Shown here: positions 43,889 to 53,337 of the stretch, one piece after another
How positions within the stretch are numbered: position 1 is the first letter of the stretch
Layout: each line of letters begins with the position of its first letter
NCBI RefSeq assembly: GCF_014397005.1
Contig: NZ_JACGWS010000013.1
Location: forward strand, 104,072 to 168,071
Origin: Kordia aestuariivivens
Lineage (GTDB): Bacteria > Bacteroidota > Bacteroidia > Flavobacteriales > Flavobacteriaceae
Length of the DNA stretch: 64,000 nucleotides
Direction: 5' to 3'
Notes under the pieces: model-generated
Told to the model about the DNA's origin: nothing
Seen by the model: the letters and a program-made list of their open reading frames with translations, nothing else
The model's database searches: none
Translations under genes and position numbers: made by a program

Positions 43889-44471
43889 TGGACTTTTTTA
43901 TGGTGGTTATTTGTTCTTTTAATAGTTTTCGGGCTCTGAATAAACGTGTTTTTGAAGTCGGCTCTGGTATTTTTAAGAGTTCTGAAATTTCTCGATGCGA
44001 ATATCCTTCTATCGCATAGAGATTGAAAACCACTTTAAACTCCATAGGGAGCTGCATGACTAAACGCTGAATTTCAGAGACTTCTTCTACAGGTTCCTGA
44101 TAGGTTTTTTGATGTTCTAAAATCGTTTCACTTTGATCGGAGATGATGAATTTCTTTTTCCGTAGAAAAGACAAACTTTCTCTAATCATAATTTTACGGA
44201 CCCAACCTTCAAAACTTCCTTCCGATTTATATGTTTTGATGTTGAAAAAGACTTTTACAAAACCATTATTCATAACTTCTTCCGCCATGGAACGATCAGA
44301 AATAAAGTTCAAACAAGCACCTAACATTTTGGGTGCGAGCGATTCGTAAACTGCTTTTTGAACCAGTTCGTCGCTTGCCCGCAATCCATCAATGTTATGT
44401 ATTTCCTTTTTCGTATTTCCCAATAATGGTTGACCTATTTGGTGGTTTTGTATTTTTATTACTTTTAGCAA
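43875..44471 (-). CDS. RNA polymerase sigma-70 factor, ECF subfamily
   Basis: A 198-residue sigma factor with region 2 (residues ~38-105, ending in the -10-binding block YKSEGSFEGWVRKIMIRE) and region 4 (~135-190, with helix-turn-helix YSHREISELLKIPEPTSKTRLFRARKLL). The first ~35 residues are longer than usual and may be over-annotated. The end overlaps the downstream membrane gene by 14 bases. The start overlaps the previous lipoprotein gene by 7 bases. The regulon is unknown; it may include the neighbouring lipoproteins. Confidence 0.9.
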   Translation of the reverse strand: MLKVIKIQNHQIGQPLLGNTKKEIHNIDGLRASDELVQKAVYESLAPKMLGACLNFISDRSMAEEVMNNGFVKVFFNIKTYKSEGSFEGWVRKIMIRESLSFLRKKKFIISDQSETILEHQKTYQEPVEEVSEIQRLVMQLPMEFKVVFNLYAIEGYSHREISELLKIPEPTSKTRLFRARKLLKEQITTIKKSNGRF

Positions 44472-45532
44472 CTTATAGACTGAATTTCAATTGGTATGAG
44501 TATAAAATCTGTGCTCCCAATATAATCAATACGCACATATATTATTTGCACACTCGCTGTGTTTTGATACGAAGTTTGCGACAACGGATTGACTTGATTG
44601 TTAGCATCTTCTTCAGTTTCGTAGAAAGCAATTGTATCATCTATTGTGAGTTCGTCTAAGTTACTTATTTGAATAATGCAAGGTATGTAATCTTCAAATA
44701 TAAATTCTGAAATTTCTGAACCAACAACATCTTCACATTCTACAAAGACCAATGTAGTACAGTAATTTTCTTCGTCACATTCTTTTGTTAGTAAAAATGT
44801 TCCTGTGTCATTTGTAAACGTCATTTCATCGTTTGATAAAAGTTGTGTTTTCCAATCAAAATTCCAATCGATTCCAGTCATATCAGTCATATCAATAATG
44901 TTAATTGTAATGTTTGTATGTAATTCGTCTTCAATAAAGTACACAATTCGCGCACCTTCATATTCAATTCCGTTGTTGTAGAATTTTAAGGTTCCGTCGT
45001 TTGCAATGTTGAATACCGCATTTTCATAGGTGTCTTCGCCGTCTGTGTGACTTACAATCCAAACGCATTCTTCTTGTACTAAACGACAATTCCCTGCTAT
45101 TTGATCTTGTTGTGCTAAAATACAATCGTCAATTGCTTGTTTGAGTTCGTCTTTGTTTTGAATTAAAAATTCATCGCCATTGTCAAGAATACTTTGAATT
45201 GGAAAACTGATTCCAATACTGTTTCCGGCTGCGATTCCTTCTAAAATGCTACTAAATTGCGGATCGCTTGAAACTACATGTTGTGCTACTGGCAATAAAT
45301 CAGTATTAAATTCTAACAGTGTAAACGAATAGAGAAATTTGATACACGTAATTTCATCATCATCGTCTGTTTCGGCTACGCGCTCAATGAGACCGAATAA
45401 TTCAGATTCTTTTTGAATTAGGTTTTCAATATCGACAGTTCCGACTTCTTCATTATCGTCCAAATCGGAACACGAAAAAGTGAAGAATCCGATAAAGGCG
45501 AATATTGCTATTTTTAAAAGTTGATTTTTCAT
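44465..45532 (-). CDS. Hypothetical lipoprotein
   Basis: A 355-residue lipoprotein (lipobox FFTFSC, C21), very acidic. Seven or more cysteines lie in the mature part (for example QAIDDCILA, NCRLVQEEC, LLTKECDEENYC), suggesting disulfides. No family recognised. It lies on the minus strand and its last bases overlap the sigma gene start by 7, so it belongs to the same unit. The start follows a 138-base gap with a terminator of the upstream gene. Confidence 0.65.
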   Translation of the reverse strand: MKNQLLKIAIFAFIGFFTFSCSDLDDNEEVGTVDIENLIQKESELFGLIERVAETDDDDEITCIKFLYSFTLLEFNTDLLPVAQHVVSSDPQFSSILEGIAAGNSIGISFPIQSILDNGDEFLIQNKDELKQAIDDCILAQQDQIAGNCRLVQEECVWIVSHTDGEDTYENAVFNIANDGTLKFYNNGIEYEGARIVYFIEDELHTNITINIIDMTDMTGIDWNFDWKTQLLSNDEMTFTNDTGTFLLTKECDEENYCTTLVFVECEDVVGSEISEFIFEDYIPCIIQISNLDELTIDDTIAFYETEEDANNQVNPLSQTSYQNTASVQIIYVRIDYIGSTDFILIPIEIQSISC

Positions 45533-45600
45533 TATAATGGTTTTGTTAATGTTTCTATTGGTATAGACGTGTTGATTTTTGAAAAGGTTCCCAAAAAGAA

Positions 45601-45633
45601 TAAAAAAAGCCTACTTTTTTAAAAATAGGCTTG
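45601..45633 (-). terminator. Terminator of the LVIVD-repeat gene
   Basis: AAGCCTA pairs with TAGGCTT across a 12-base loop, with T-runs on the minus-strand exit side. It lies about 40 bases beyond the stop codon of the gene at 45671. Confidence 0.65.
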
Positions 45634-45670
45634 TATCAAAAGCGTTCTGCTGATATGTTTTTATATTTAT

Positions 45671-46906
45671 TTATTGAATTGTAAACTCGCTTAAGAGTTC
45701 AATTCCTGTATCAGTGTAGCTATATTGTGTTAGTTTGTTAGCGCCGATCATAAGTAATTTATCTCCTAACGGAATGACATCATACGCATTGATACTTGCG
45801 TATGTTTGAAGTAGTTGCAAGTTTGACACATCTGCTTTGTTGTATACTTTTAATCCGGAAGCACCATCACATATAAATAAGTGATCGTTTTTGATTCCTA
45901 AACCATACGGTTCGTCCATGAAATAAGTTTCTTCCAGTTGCGGATTGTAAATGTCTGTGATGTTTATAATTTCTAGTCTACTTTCCAACATTTGCGTTTC
46001 GCCATCCATACAACTTGCGCCAGCACGAAGGGTTACATACGCATAGTTCCCATCAACTACCACAGGATCACAAAATTTTAAATGATCAAAATCTGAAATG
46101 TATTGTGGTGAACTTGGTTGTGAAATGTCATAAATATACATTCCCGATCTGGTTCCGATGAATAACTTATCATTTTCATGAAAAATAGTTTCTGCTTCCC
46201 AAGTGACATATTCTTCATTCACTTTTACAGGCGAAGTTAAATTTTGAATATCAAATACATTTATTTTAGAATTATCTACTGCATATAAATAATCGTTTAC
46301 AATTTTGAAGCGCGCTAATGATCCTCCTGAACCAGAAGAATTACCGCTTGAATCACCTACTGAGATCGCTTCGTCATCATACTGTATCACTTCTCTACGC
46401 TCAACGGTAACTTGCCAACCGACAATGATATCGTTTTGATAATCATAGTCATCCCAATTATAAAACTGGGCTTCTTCAGGGTATTCAATATAGTTTTCAA
46501 GAACATTTTCTACACGTCCAACCATTTGTATATTATTAATGTCAGCAATATTAAAAACGACTAAATCCATTCCGCTATCTGCATACAAATAATCACCTTT
46601 TATAGAAACATCTCTGTTTAATGGAATTTTTAAGAAGTTGATTCTTGATGGCTGCAACGGATTTCTATTGTCAATGACATGAACACCTTTGTCTACATCA
46701 TTTATAAAAATATACTGTTGATACGCATATATTTTTCCAGATGTTGTAATATTCTGTACAGGTAAGATTTCTACGGAAGATCGCAATTCTTCGACACTTA
46801 ATGTAATTGGTTTTGCAACTTTATAATACTCAAATTGCTGATCGTCAGAAGAACAGGATACGAAAAGACATCCTATTAAAAATAAGAATAGATACTTAAA
46901 TTTCAT
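45671..46906 (-). CDS. LVIVD-repeat beta-propeller lipoprotein
   Basis: A 411-residue lipoprotein (lipobox CLFVSC, C18). The mature part has repeated blocks of the LVIVD type: IFINDVDKGVHVIDNRNPLQPSRI, LVVFNIADINNIQMV, INVFDIQNLTSPVKV, MYIYDISQPSSPQYI, LEIINITDIYNPQL and LKVYNKADVSNLQLL. Six or seven such blades form a beta-propeller that usually acts in surface adhesion or unknown roles. A stretch rich in S/G (SGNSSGSGG) lies near residue 190. It is a single minus-strand gene. Confidence 0.8.
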   Translation of the reverse strand: MKFKYLFLFLIGCLFVSCSSDDQQFEYYKVAKPITLSVEELRSSVEILPVQNITTSGKIYAYQQYIFINDVDKGVHVIDNRNPLQPSRINFLKIPLNRDVSIKGDYLYADSGMDLVVFNIADINNIQMVGRVENVLENYIEYPEEAQFYNWDDYDYQNDIIVGWQVTVERREVIQYDDEAISVGDSSGNSSGSGGSLARFKIVNDYLYAVDNSKINVFDIQNLTSPVKVNEEYVTWEAETIFHENDKLFIGTRSGMYIYDISQPSSPQYISDFDHLKFCDPVVVDGNYAYVTLRAGASCMDGETQMLESRLEIINITDIYNPQLEETYFMDEPYGLGIKNDHLFICDGASGLKVYNKADVSNLQLLQTYASINAYDVIPLGDKLLMIGANKLTQYSYTDTGIELLSEFTIQ

Positions 46907-47021
46907 GGCGCGTTGGTTTTAATTAGATACAATATAGATACATTTTCACAAATAGGGTTGCGTAGCGCTGCAAACTATTTTTATTTAACATGTCATTATG
47001 TCACTTGTTTTGAAATAATTC

Positions 47022-47029
47022 TATCTTTG
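47022..47029 (+). promoter_or_regulatory. -7 promoter box of miaB
   Basis: TATCTTTG, a perfect TAnnTTTG match, 41 bases before the miaB ATG at 47070. A TTG that could serve as the -33 element is at 47005-47007, closer than the usual spacing. Confidence 0.55.
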
Positions 47030-47069
47030 CATCTTAATTGATAGAGAACTCACGGATCACATTATACTT

Positions 47070-48518
47070 ATGGTGGAGAAGATTATAGACGAAGAGAAAC
47101 AGGGAGAACATATTGTTTTAACCCAAAATCCTACAAACACACGAAAACTATATATTGAAAGCTATGGTTGTCAGATGAATTTTGCAGATAGCGAAGTAGT
47201 GGCTTCTATTTTAGCAAAAGAAGGATTCAACACCACAAATCGTTTAGAAGAAGCTGATTTGGTGTTGGTGAATACGTGTTCTATCAGAGACAAAGCAGAA
47301 CAAACGGTTCGGAAACGTCTAGAAAAATACAACGCTGTCAAAAGACTCAATCCAAAAATGAAAGTTGGTGTATTGGGCTGTATGGCAGAACGCTTAAAAA
47401 GTAAATTCTTAGAAGAAGAAAAAATTGTAGATATGGTCGTTGGACCAGATGCATACAAGGATTTACCAAATTTACTCCAAGAAATTGACGCTGGACGCGA
47501 CGCAATAAACGTAGTACTTTCAAAAGATGAAACCTACGGTGACATTTCACCTGTTCGTTTAAATACAAACGGAATTAACGCATTGGTTTCCATCACGAGA
47601 GGTTGCGATAATATGTGTACGTTTTGTGTAGTTCCGTTTACGCGTGGACGCGAACGTAGCCGTGATCCACAATCGATTATTGAGGAAATTCAAGAGTTAT
47701 CGGATAAAAATTTCAAAGAAATCACGCTCTTAGGTCAAAATGTAGATAGCTTTTTATGGTATGGCGGCGGCTTGAAGAAAGATTTCGAAAAAGCATCTGA
47801 TATGGAAAAAGCAACTGCAGTAGATTTTGCAAAGTTGTTGGATATGGTAGCGAGAAAATTTCCAAAATTACGCATTCGTTTCTCTACATCAAACCCGCAA
47901 GACATGCATGAAAATGTATTTCACGTCATGGCTGCGCACAAAAATATATGTAAACACATTCACTTGCCAGTACAAAGTGGAAGTGATCGCATCTTAAAAG
48001 AAATGAATCGTTTGCATACGCGTGAAGAATATTTTACCTTGATAGACAAGATTCGCGAAATATTGCCAAATTGTGGAATCTCGCAAGATTTAATTGCTGG
48101 TTTTCCAACAGAAACGGAAGAAGATCATCAAGATACACTTTCGTTAATGGAATATGTAAAATATGATTTTGGATACATGTTTACCTATTCGGAACGCCCA
48201 GGAACTATGGCTGCACGAAAAATGGAAGACGATATTCCTGAAGCCACCAAAAAACGAAGACTTGCAGAAATCATTGAACTGCAACGATCGCATAGTGCCT
48301 ACAGAACAAAATCGCATCTAAATACAGTAAAAGAAGTACTCATTGAAGGAACTTCCAAAAAATCCGATGCACATTGGATGGGAAGAAGTTCTCAAAATAC
48401 GGTGGTAGTTTTTCCAAAAGAAAACTATCAATTGGGTGAATTTGTAAATGTAAAAATACACGATTGCACTTCAGCTACCTTAATTGGTGAAGCTATTGGA
48501 CTTTCAGAAAATAACTAA
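47070..48518 (+). CDS. miaB: tRNA-2-methylthio-N6-dimethylallyladenosine synthase
   Basis: A 482-residue radical SAM enzyme that adds a methylthio group to tRNA adenosine 37. The N-terminal cluster cysteines are C34 (YGCQMN), C70 (NTCSIR) and C104 (GCMAERL). The radical SAM cluster is C179-x3-C183-x2-C186 (CDNMCTFCVVPFTRGRERSR). A TRAM domain closes the C-terminus. Length and order are standard. The N-terminal extension of ~20 residues is a little long. It is the first gene of the conserved flavobacterial run to groEL. Confidence 0.95.
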   Translation: MVEKIIDEEKQGEHIVLTQNPTNTRKLYIESYGCQMNFADSEVVASILAKEGFNTTNRLEEADLVLVNTCSIRDKAEQTVRKRLEKYNAVKRLNPKMKVGVLGCMAERLKSKFLEEEKIVDMVVGPDAYKDLPNLLQEIDAGRDAINVVLSKDETYGDISPVRLNTNGINALVSITRGCDNMCTFCVVPFTRGRERSRDPQSIIEEIQELSDKNFKEITLLGQNVDSFLWYGGGLKKDFEKASDMEKATAVDFAKLLDMVARKFPKLRIRFSTSNPQDMHENVFHVMAAHKNICKHIHLPVQSGSDRILKEMNRLHTREEYFTLIDKIREILPNCGISQDLIAGFPTETEEDHQDTLSLMEYVKYDFGYMFTYSERPGTMAARKMEDDIPEATKKRRLAEIIELQRSHSAYRTKSHLNTVKEVLIEGTSKKSDAHWMGRSSQNTVVVFPKENYQLGEFVNVKIHDCTSATLIGEAIGLSENN

Positions 48519-48558
48519 ACATGAAATCACTTTCATGTACAATCAAAAAACGGAACTA

Positions 48559-49512
48559 ATGAAAAAAACTCTTTTAATCACCTCGATACTACTAGCATTT
48601 GTATGTTTTTCGTGTGATGACGAACTTTTAGACAGTGACATTGTCATTCAGAATCCAACAACAGGTACGCCAACCGATCCAACCGATCCGACTGATCCAA
48701 CAGATCCGACTGATCCGACTGACCCAACAACAGGCACGTTGACAACTTACAACTATGATGTAGATTCTACACTACCGCTTTTTGGAACGATCAATACAAA
48801 TACAGATTTTAACATCTCAGGAGGCGTTGTAACTTCTGTTAATATTGAAGTAATTTTTGGAGGAGTACCAACTGATGCTGTTGGCGTGTACACACGCGAT
48901 GGAAATGGCAGAATTATTCGTTTAGATGCTACTACCGAAGGTGTTCCGTCTGAGGCTACAACTATAAATTACACTGGCGATAACATTTCAGAAATAGTAT
49001 ATGAAGATTTACTAGATCCAACCGAGAATTACACACATAGTTTTGCGTATGCTGGAAATACAGTCACACGAACAACTACGGACACCAATGAAAGCATCGT
49101 GTATACGTTTGATACAAATAGTCAATTGATTTCAGTAGAAGCACTTTCAGGAACAACAAGTACGCAAACAGAAACACTCACATACGCAGGCGGAAATTGT
49201 GTAGCTACGACAACAACAGGATCAAACAATGGATCATTCACACTTACGTATGATACCTTTACAAATCCTTCAAAAGCAGTATTTAATGACCAATATCTAT
49301 TCAGTATTTTTAATATCGAATACGAAGATGAAGTAGGAACTACAATTGCAACTTTTCACAGCACTAACAATTGGACAGGAGGTCAAGACAGTGGACAAAA
49401 TGTTGTATACACTATAACTTACAATACAGACAATAACATCACAAGTAGAGCTGGAACATTTGATTTAGGTGATGGTTTTTTATTTACATTAGATGAGACA
49501 TTTCAATATTAA
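48559..49512 (+). CDS. Lipoprotein with a (TDP)n linker
   Basis: A 317-residue lipoprotein from the ATG at 48559; a longer frame begins at 48484 inside miaB but only this ATG gives a clean lipobox (CFSC, C19). Residues ~33-55 are a TDP-repeat linker. The rest is a long beta-rich domain with repeated Y-D/Y-N-T blocks that resembles YD-repeat-like surface proteins, ending LDETFQY. It is followed by a paralog (49561) with a DPV repeat instead. Both are an insertion between miaB and the sigma-54 activator. Confidence 0.7.
   Translation: MKKTLLITSILLAFVCFSCDDELLDSDIVIQNPTTGTPTDPTDPTDPTDPTDPTDPTTGTLTTYNYDVDSTLPLFGTINTNTDFNISGGVVTSVNIEVIFGGVPTDAVGVYTRDGNGRIIRLDATTEGVPSEATTINYTGDNISEIVYEDLLDPTENYTHSFAYAGNTVTRTTTDTNESIVYTFDTNSQLISVEALSGTTSTQTETLTYAGGNCVATTTTGSNNGSFTLTYDTFTNPSKAVFNDQYLFSIFNIEYEDEVGTTIATFHSTNNWTGGQDSGQNVVYTITYNTDNNITSRAGTFDLGDGFLFTLDETFQY
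48668..48727 (+). repeat. Degenerate 9-base repeat encoding (TDP)n
   Basis: About six in-frame copies of a 9-base unit encoding T-D-P, with codons varying between copies (acc/act/aca, gat/gac, cca/ccg). The codon variation points to selection on the protein linker rather than recent slippage. Confidence 0.8.
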
Positions 49513-49560
49513 TAGTTTGAATTATTAAATTGTAAAAGAAAAGTATTTAACAATAAACCG

Positions 49561-50550
49561 ATGAAAAAAACATTTTTACTTACCACAATATTACTAGCTT
49601 TTTTCTGCTTTTCATGTGACAATGAACCGTATGATGGTGAAATTTTCATAGAAACTCCTATCATAGTAAATCCAACAGATCCAGTAGACCCTGTTGATCC
49701 CGTAGACCCAGTAGACCCGACAACACCAGGAAGTTCATTACAACTTAATGATTATGATTATATCAAAAATTTTTCTGATGTCGCAGGAGGCGGTGAAACT
49801 ACCTTTATTACTGATTTTGTAATTAACACAAACAATCAATTTACAGCTCAAAATACGAGTATTACCTTTTTCGGAATTACCGTTAATGGTGTTGGTAATG
49901 TTATTAGAGATCAAAATAGTAGAGTTACAGAACTCAGAACTACGGTAGATGGTGTAGTCATCAATAGAACTATTGTAACCTACAACTTAAACAAAATTTC
50001 ACAAATTGATTACGAAGATTTACAAGATGCCGCAGATAGTTTCACATTTGCATTCATACATAACAACAACGTGATTACACGCACAAAAGAAGGAACAAAC
50101 TTTTCTACGAGGTTTACATTTGATGCGACCACGAGTAAACTTGTCAATAGAGAAACCATGGAAAATGATATCGTAATCAAAACAGAAGCTATTTCGTATG
50201 ATACTGCTGGAAACTTAACTTCTACTGTCTTTACAGGACAAGATGCAAACACATTTACGTACACGTATGATAATAATACAAATCCTTTGCGCAATTCGCT
50301 AAACGATTTATACGTGTTTTCTATCTTAAATGATGAATATGATGATCAATACGAACATTGGCAAGCGGTTATATACAGTACTAACAATTTAATAAGTGCT
50401 ACTACATCACAAGGCAGTTCTAACTTAGATGTTCAGTATGACGCAAACAATAGAATTATGAGTAGAAACGGAACAATTTTTACATCAGTTCCGACAATTT
50501 CTAATGATGTAACGATTACAATTGACGAAACATTTCAATACATAAATTAA
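49561..50550 (+). CDS. Lipoprotein with a (DPV)n linker, paralog of the previous gene
   Basis: A 329-residue lipoprotein (lipobox CFSC, C19) with a DPVDPVDPVDP linker at ~42-55. Its globular part matches the upstream gene in order: Y-D-Y start, VTYNLNKISQIDYEDLQD (versus TINYTGDNISEIVYEDLLD), LNDLYVFSILNDEYDD (versus FNDQYLFSIFNIEYED) and the end TIDETFQY. The two are tandem duplicates in which the linker has diverged. It sits 48 bases after the first copy. Confidence 0.75.
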   Translation: MKKTFLLTTILLAFFCFSCDNEPYDGEIFIETPIIVNPTDPVDPVDPVDPVDPTTPGSSLQLNDYDYIKNFSDVAGGGETTFITDFVINTNNQFTAQNTSITFFGITVNGVGNVIRDQNSRVTELRTTVDGVVINRTIVTYNLNKISQIDYEDLQDAADSFTFAFIHNNNVITRTKEGTNFSTRFTFDATTSKLVNRETMENDIVIKTEAISYDTAGNLTSTVFTGQDANTFTYTYDNNTNPLRNSLNDLYVFSILNDEYDDQYEHWQAVIYSTNNLISATTSQGSSNLDVQYDANNRIMSRNGTIFTSVPTISNDVTITIDETFQYIN

Positions 50551-50568
50551 AAATATAACAACAAACAC

Positions 50569-51828
50569 ATGGAATCCATTCAAGCGATCAAACAACGTTT
50601 TGGAATCATTGGCAACGATGCTGGACTCAATCGTGCCATTGAAAAAGCCATACAAGTATCGCCAACCGATATTTCTGTGCTCGTAACGGGTGAAAGTGGT
50701 GTTGGAAAAGAAAGTATTCCTAAAATAATTCACTCGCTTTCGCATAGAAAACACGGAAAATACATTGCTGTAAACTGTGGAGCTATTCCAGAAGGAACAA
50801 TTGACAGTGAACTATTTGGACACGAAAAAGGTGCTTTTACAGGCGCTACACAAACACGAAACGGATATTTTGAAGTTGCCGATAATGGAACCATCTTTTT
50901 AGATGAAGTTGGAGAATTACCACTTACAACACAAGTGCGTTTACTAAGAGTTTTAGAAAATGGCGAATTTATCAAAGTAGGTTCTTCTAAAGTGCAAAAA
51001 ACGGACGTTCGAATTGTGGCAGCAACCAATGTAAACATGTTTGACGCCATCAAAAAAGGAAAATTCAGAGAAGACTTATATTATCGTTTAAGCACGGTAG
51101 ATATTGCGCTTCCACCATTGCGCGCACGTAAAGATGACATTCACTTACTCTTCCGAAAGTTTGCGTCTGACTTTGCCATGAAATATAAAATGCCTTCCAT
51201 TCGTTTGGATGAAAACGCTACGCAGCTATTAATAAAATATCGCTGGAGCGGAAACATTAGGCAACTAAGAAACGTAGCAGAACAAATTTCTGTTTTGGAA
51301 GAAAACAGAACGATTACCGCAGAAACACTCAGTCGCTATTTACCAAATACTTCTGGGAATTTACCAGCAGTCATTGAAAGCTCAAAAAGTGAAAGTGATT
51401 TCAGTTCGGAACGCGAAATTTTGTACAAAGTACTTTTCGATATGAAAAGTGATTTGAATGACTTAAAAAAACTCACGATGGAGCTGATGCAAAGTGGTGT
51501 TTCAGAAAAAGTCAAAGACGAAAACGAAAGTCTCATTCAAAAAATTTATGGTGAAGACGACAATGAAGATGTTTTTCAGGAAGAAGAAAATTCACCTGTA
51601 AAACTACTGCCTATTTCTTCAGAAACGAACGTAGTCGTTCCAGAAACAGATAAATATCACTTTGCCGAAGAAATTGAAGAAGAAGAAACACTTTCATTAC
51701 ACGATAAAGAATTAGAATTGATCAAAAAATCATTAGAGCGCAACAAAGGAAAACGAAAAGCAGCTGCTAGAGAATTAGGAATTTCTGAACGCACGCTTTA
51801 TAGAAAAATCAAACAATTTGATTTATAA
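50569..51828 (+). CDS. Sigma-54-dependent transcriptional activator without receiver domain
   Basis: A 419-residue AAA+ activator of sigma-54 RNA polymerase. Walker A GESGVGKE is at 41-48, the sigma-54 contact loop GAFTGA at 88-93, and Walker B IFLDEVGE near 109-116. A Fis-type helix-turn-helix at ~385-417 reads KRKAAARELGISERTLYRKI. There is no N-terminal receiver or GAF domain, so it is controlled by other means. It starts 18 bases after the DPV lipoprotein and begins the conserved run with lptE, TPR and secG. Confidence 0.92.
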   Translation: MESIQAIKQRFGIIGNDAGLNRAIEKAIQVSPTDISVLVTGESGVGKESIPKIIHSLSHRKHGKYIAVNCGAIPEGTIDSELFGHEKGAFTGATQTRNGYFEVADNGTIFLDEVGELPLTTQVRLLRVLENGEFIKVGSSKVQKTDVRIVAATNVNMFDAIKKGKFREDLYYRLSTVDIALPPLRARKDDIHLLFRKFASDFAMKYKMPSIRLDENATQLLIKYRWSGNIRQLRNVAEQISVLEENRTITAETLSRYLPNTSGNLPAVIESSKSESDFSSEREILYKVLFDMKSDLNDLKKLTMELMQSGVSEKVKDENESLIQKIYGEDDNEDVFQEEENSPVKLLPISSETNVVVPETDKYHFAEEIEEEETLSLHDKELELIKKSLERNKGKRKAAARELGISERTLYRKIKQFDL

Positions 51829-51834
51829 AATTAT

Positions 51835-52338
51835 ATGAAAAAGATAAAAATAATCATCGTTACGCTCATCGTAGCAATCACAGTAGTAAGTTGTGGCGTA
51901 TACAACTTTACTGGAACTGGAGACTTGAATGCAAAAACGTATCAAGTAAACTTTTTCCAAAATAATGCGCCAATAATTGAACCTGGTTTGGATAGAGATT
52001 TTACACTTGCCTTGCAAGATTTAATACTAAACCAAACAAGCTTAGATTTAGTAAGAGCCAATGGCGACTTAGTATACGAAGGTGAAATTGTAGAATATCG
52101 TGTATCGCCAATGAGTGCTACGTCAAACAATACGGCTGCGCAAAACCGTTTAACGATTGGTGTGCAAGTTCGTTTTACACACACAAATAGACCTGAAGAC
52201 GATTTTGACCAACGTTTCTCATTCTTCTTTGATTATCCAGCATCCACACAATTAATAAATGTACAAGATGCTGCGTATCTAGAAATTTTTGAACGAATCA
52301 CACAAGATATATTCAACGCAAGTTTAGCAAAATGGTAA
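51835..52338 (+). CDS. lptE: LptE-family LPS assembly lipoprotein
   Basis: A 167-residue outer-membrane lipoprotein (lipobox VVSC, C20). The start of the mature protein C-G-V-Y-N-F-T-G and the block LVRANGDLVYEGEIVEYRVSP match Bacteroidota LptE, the plug partner of LptD in lipopolysaccharide export. It lies 6 bases after the sigma-54 activator stop and 1 base before the TPR gene, so the three are one unit. Confidence 0.85.
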   Translation: MKKIKIIIVTLIVAITVVSCGVYNFTGTGDLNAKTYQVNFFQNNAPIIEPGLDRDFTLALQDLILNQTSLDLVRANGDLVYEGEIVEYRVSPMSATSNNTAAQNRLTIGVQVRFTHTNRPEDDFDQRFSFFFDYPASTQLINVQDAAYLEIFERITQDIFNASLAKW

Positions 52339-52339
52339 T

Positions 52340-53332
52340 ATGAACATTTCTGATTTTACATACATATTACAAAATCCAAAGCAAATCAATGTTTCGCAAA
52401 CCGAAGCAATTGAAGCGATTACGAAAGAATTTCCATACTTTCAAGCTGCGCGTGTTGTACACTTAAAAGGATTAAAAAATCAGGATAGTTTCAAATACAA
52501 TCAAAGCTTAAAAGTAACGGCTGCCTACACAAACGATCGTAGCATTCTGTTCGATTTTATTACTTCTAGAACGTTTGATCAGCATGAAATTTCGAGTACT
52601 ATCAAAGAATTACACACCAATACAAGTGAAATTGAAGTTGATGTTGAAGAAGTAAAAGTGGATCAAAATCTTCGTATGGAAGACGCGATTAAGACAAAAA
52701 TTCAGGAAGCTAATGCCATTCTTGATCCCGATTTATTTCAACCAAAAGTAATTCCTGTACCAATTGCAGCAATTACGGAAACTCCAAAAGAGAAAGAAAA
52801 AAAGAAGAAGAAAAAGAAGAAAAACAAAGAGAAGAAAGCGAAAAACAAAACAGTCGAAGTTGTCCAAATAGAAACTCCAGAAGAAACCTTAAAACTTGGA
52901 AAACCATTAACATTTGAAAAAAGTGAAAAGCACTCTTTCTCGGAATGGTTACAACTCACAAGTCTAAAACCAATTGATCGATCTGAGGAAAAAGAAGCTG
53001 CGCAAGAAGCTAAAATAGCGGAAAAAAAACCTGAAAATGAAGTTTCAAATGACGAAAAAGCAAAAAGATTTGATCTCATAGACAAGTTTATAGATAAAAA
53101 ACCAAAGATAAAACCAGCGGCAACATTGGAGAAAACAATCAACCTAGCAAACGAGTCAAACGTAGACCAGTCAATGCTTATGACGGAAACTTTGGCAAAA
53201 GTTTATTTAGAACAAAAGAAATATAAAAAAGCAATTAAAGCTTATGATATTTTAATTTTGAAATATCCAGAAAAAAGTGGTTTCTTTGCAGACCAAATTC
53301 GAGCAATAAAAAAATTACAACAAAATAATTAG
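52340..53332 (+). CDS. TPR-like protein with a lysine-rich linker
   Basis: A 330-residue cytoplasmic protein. The first ~110 residues form a helical domain (FTYILQNPKQINVSQTEAI start). A run of mostly K residues spans ~148-168 (KEKKKKKKKK-type). The C-terminal ~50 residues are a TPR unit (AKVYLEQKKYKKAIKAYDILILKYP). Function unknown, but it is conserved between lptE and secG in Flavobacteriaceae (recalled). It starts 1 base after lptE and ends 5 bases before secG. Confidence 0.75.
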   Translation: MNISDFTYILQNPKQINVSQTEAIEAITKEFPYFQAARVVHLKGLKNQDSFKYNQSLKVTAAYTNDRSILFDFITSRTFDQHEISSTIKELHTNTSEIEVDVEEVKVDQNLRMEDAIKTKIQEANAILDPDLFQPKVIPVPIAAITETPKEKEKKKKKKKKNKEKKAKNKTVEVVQIETPEETLKLGKPLTFEKSEKHSFSEWLQLTSLKPIDRSEEKEAAQEAKIAEKKPENEVSNDEKAKRFDLIDKFIDKKPKIKPAATLEKTINLANESNVDQSMLMTETLAKVYLEQKKYKKAIKAYDILILKYPEKSGFFADQIRAIKKLQQNN

Positions 53333-53337
53333 TACAA

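Noticed and set aside
48484..48558. Upstream start of the TDP lipoprotein inside miaB
   Set aside because: It overlaps miaB by 35 bases and removes the lipobox from its N-terminal position; the ATG at 48559 restores it.
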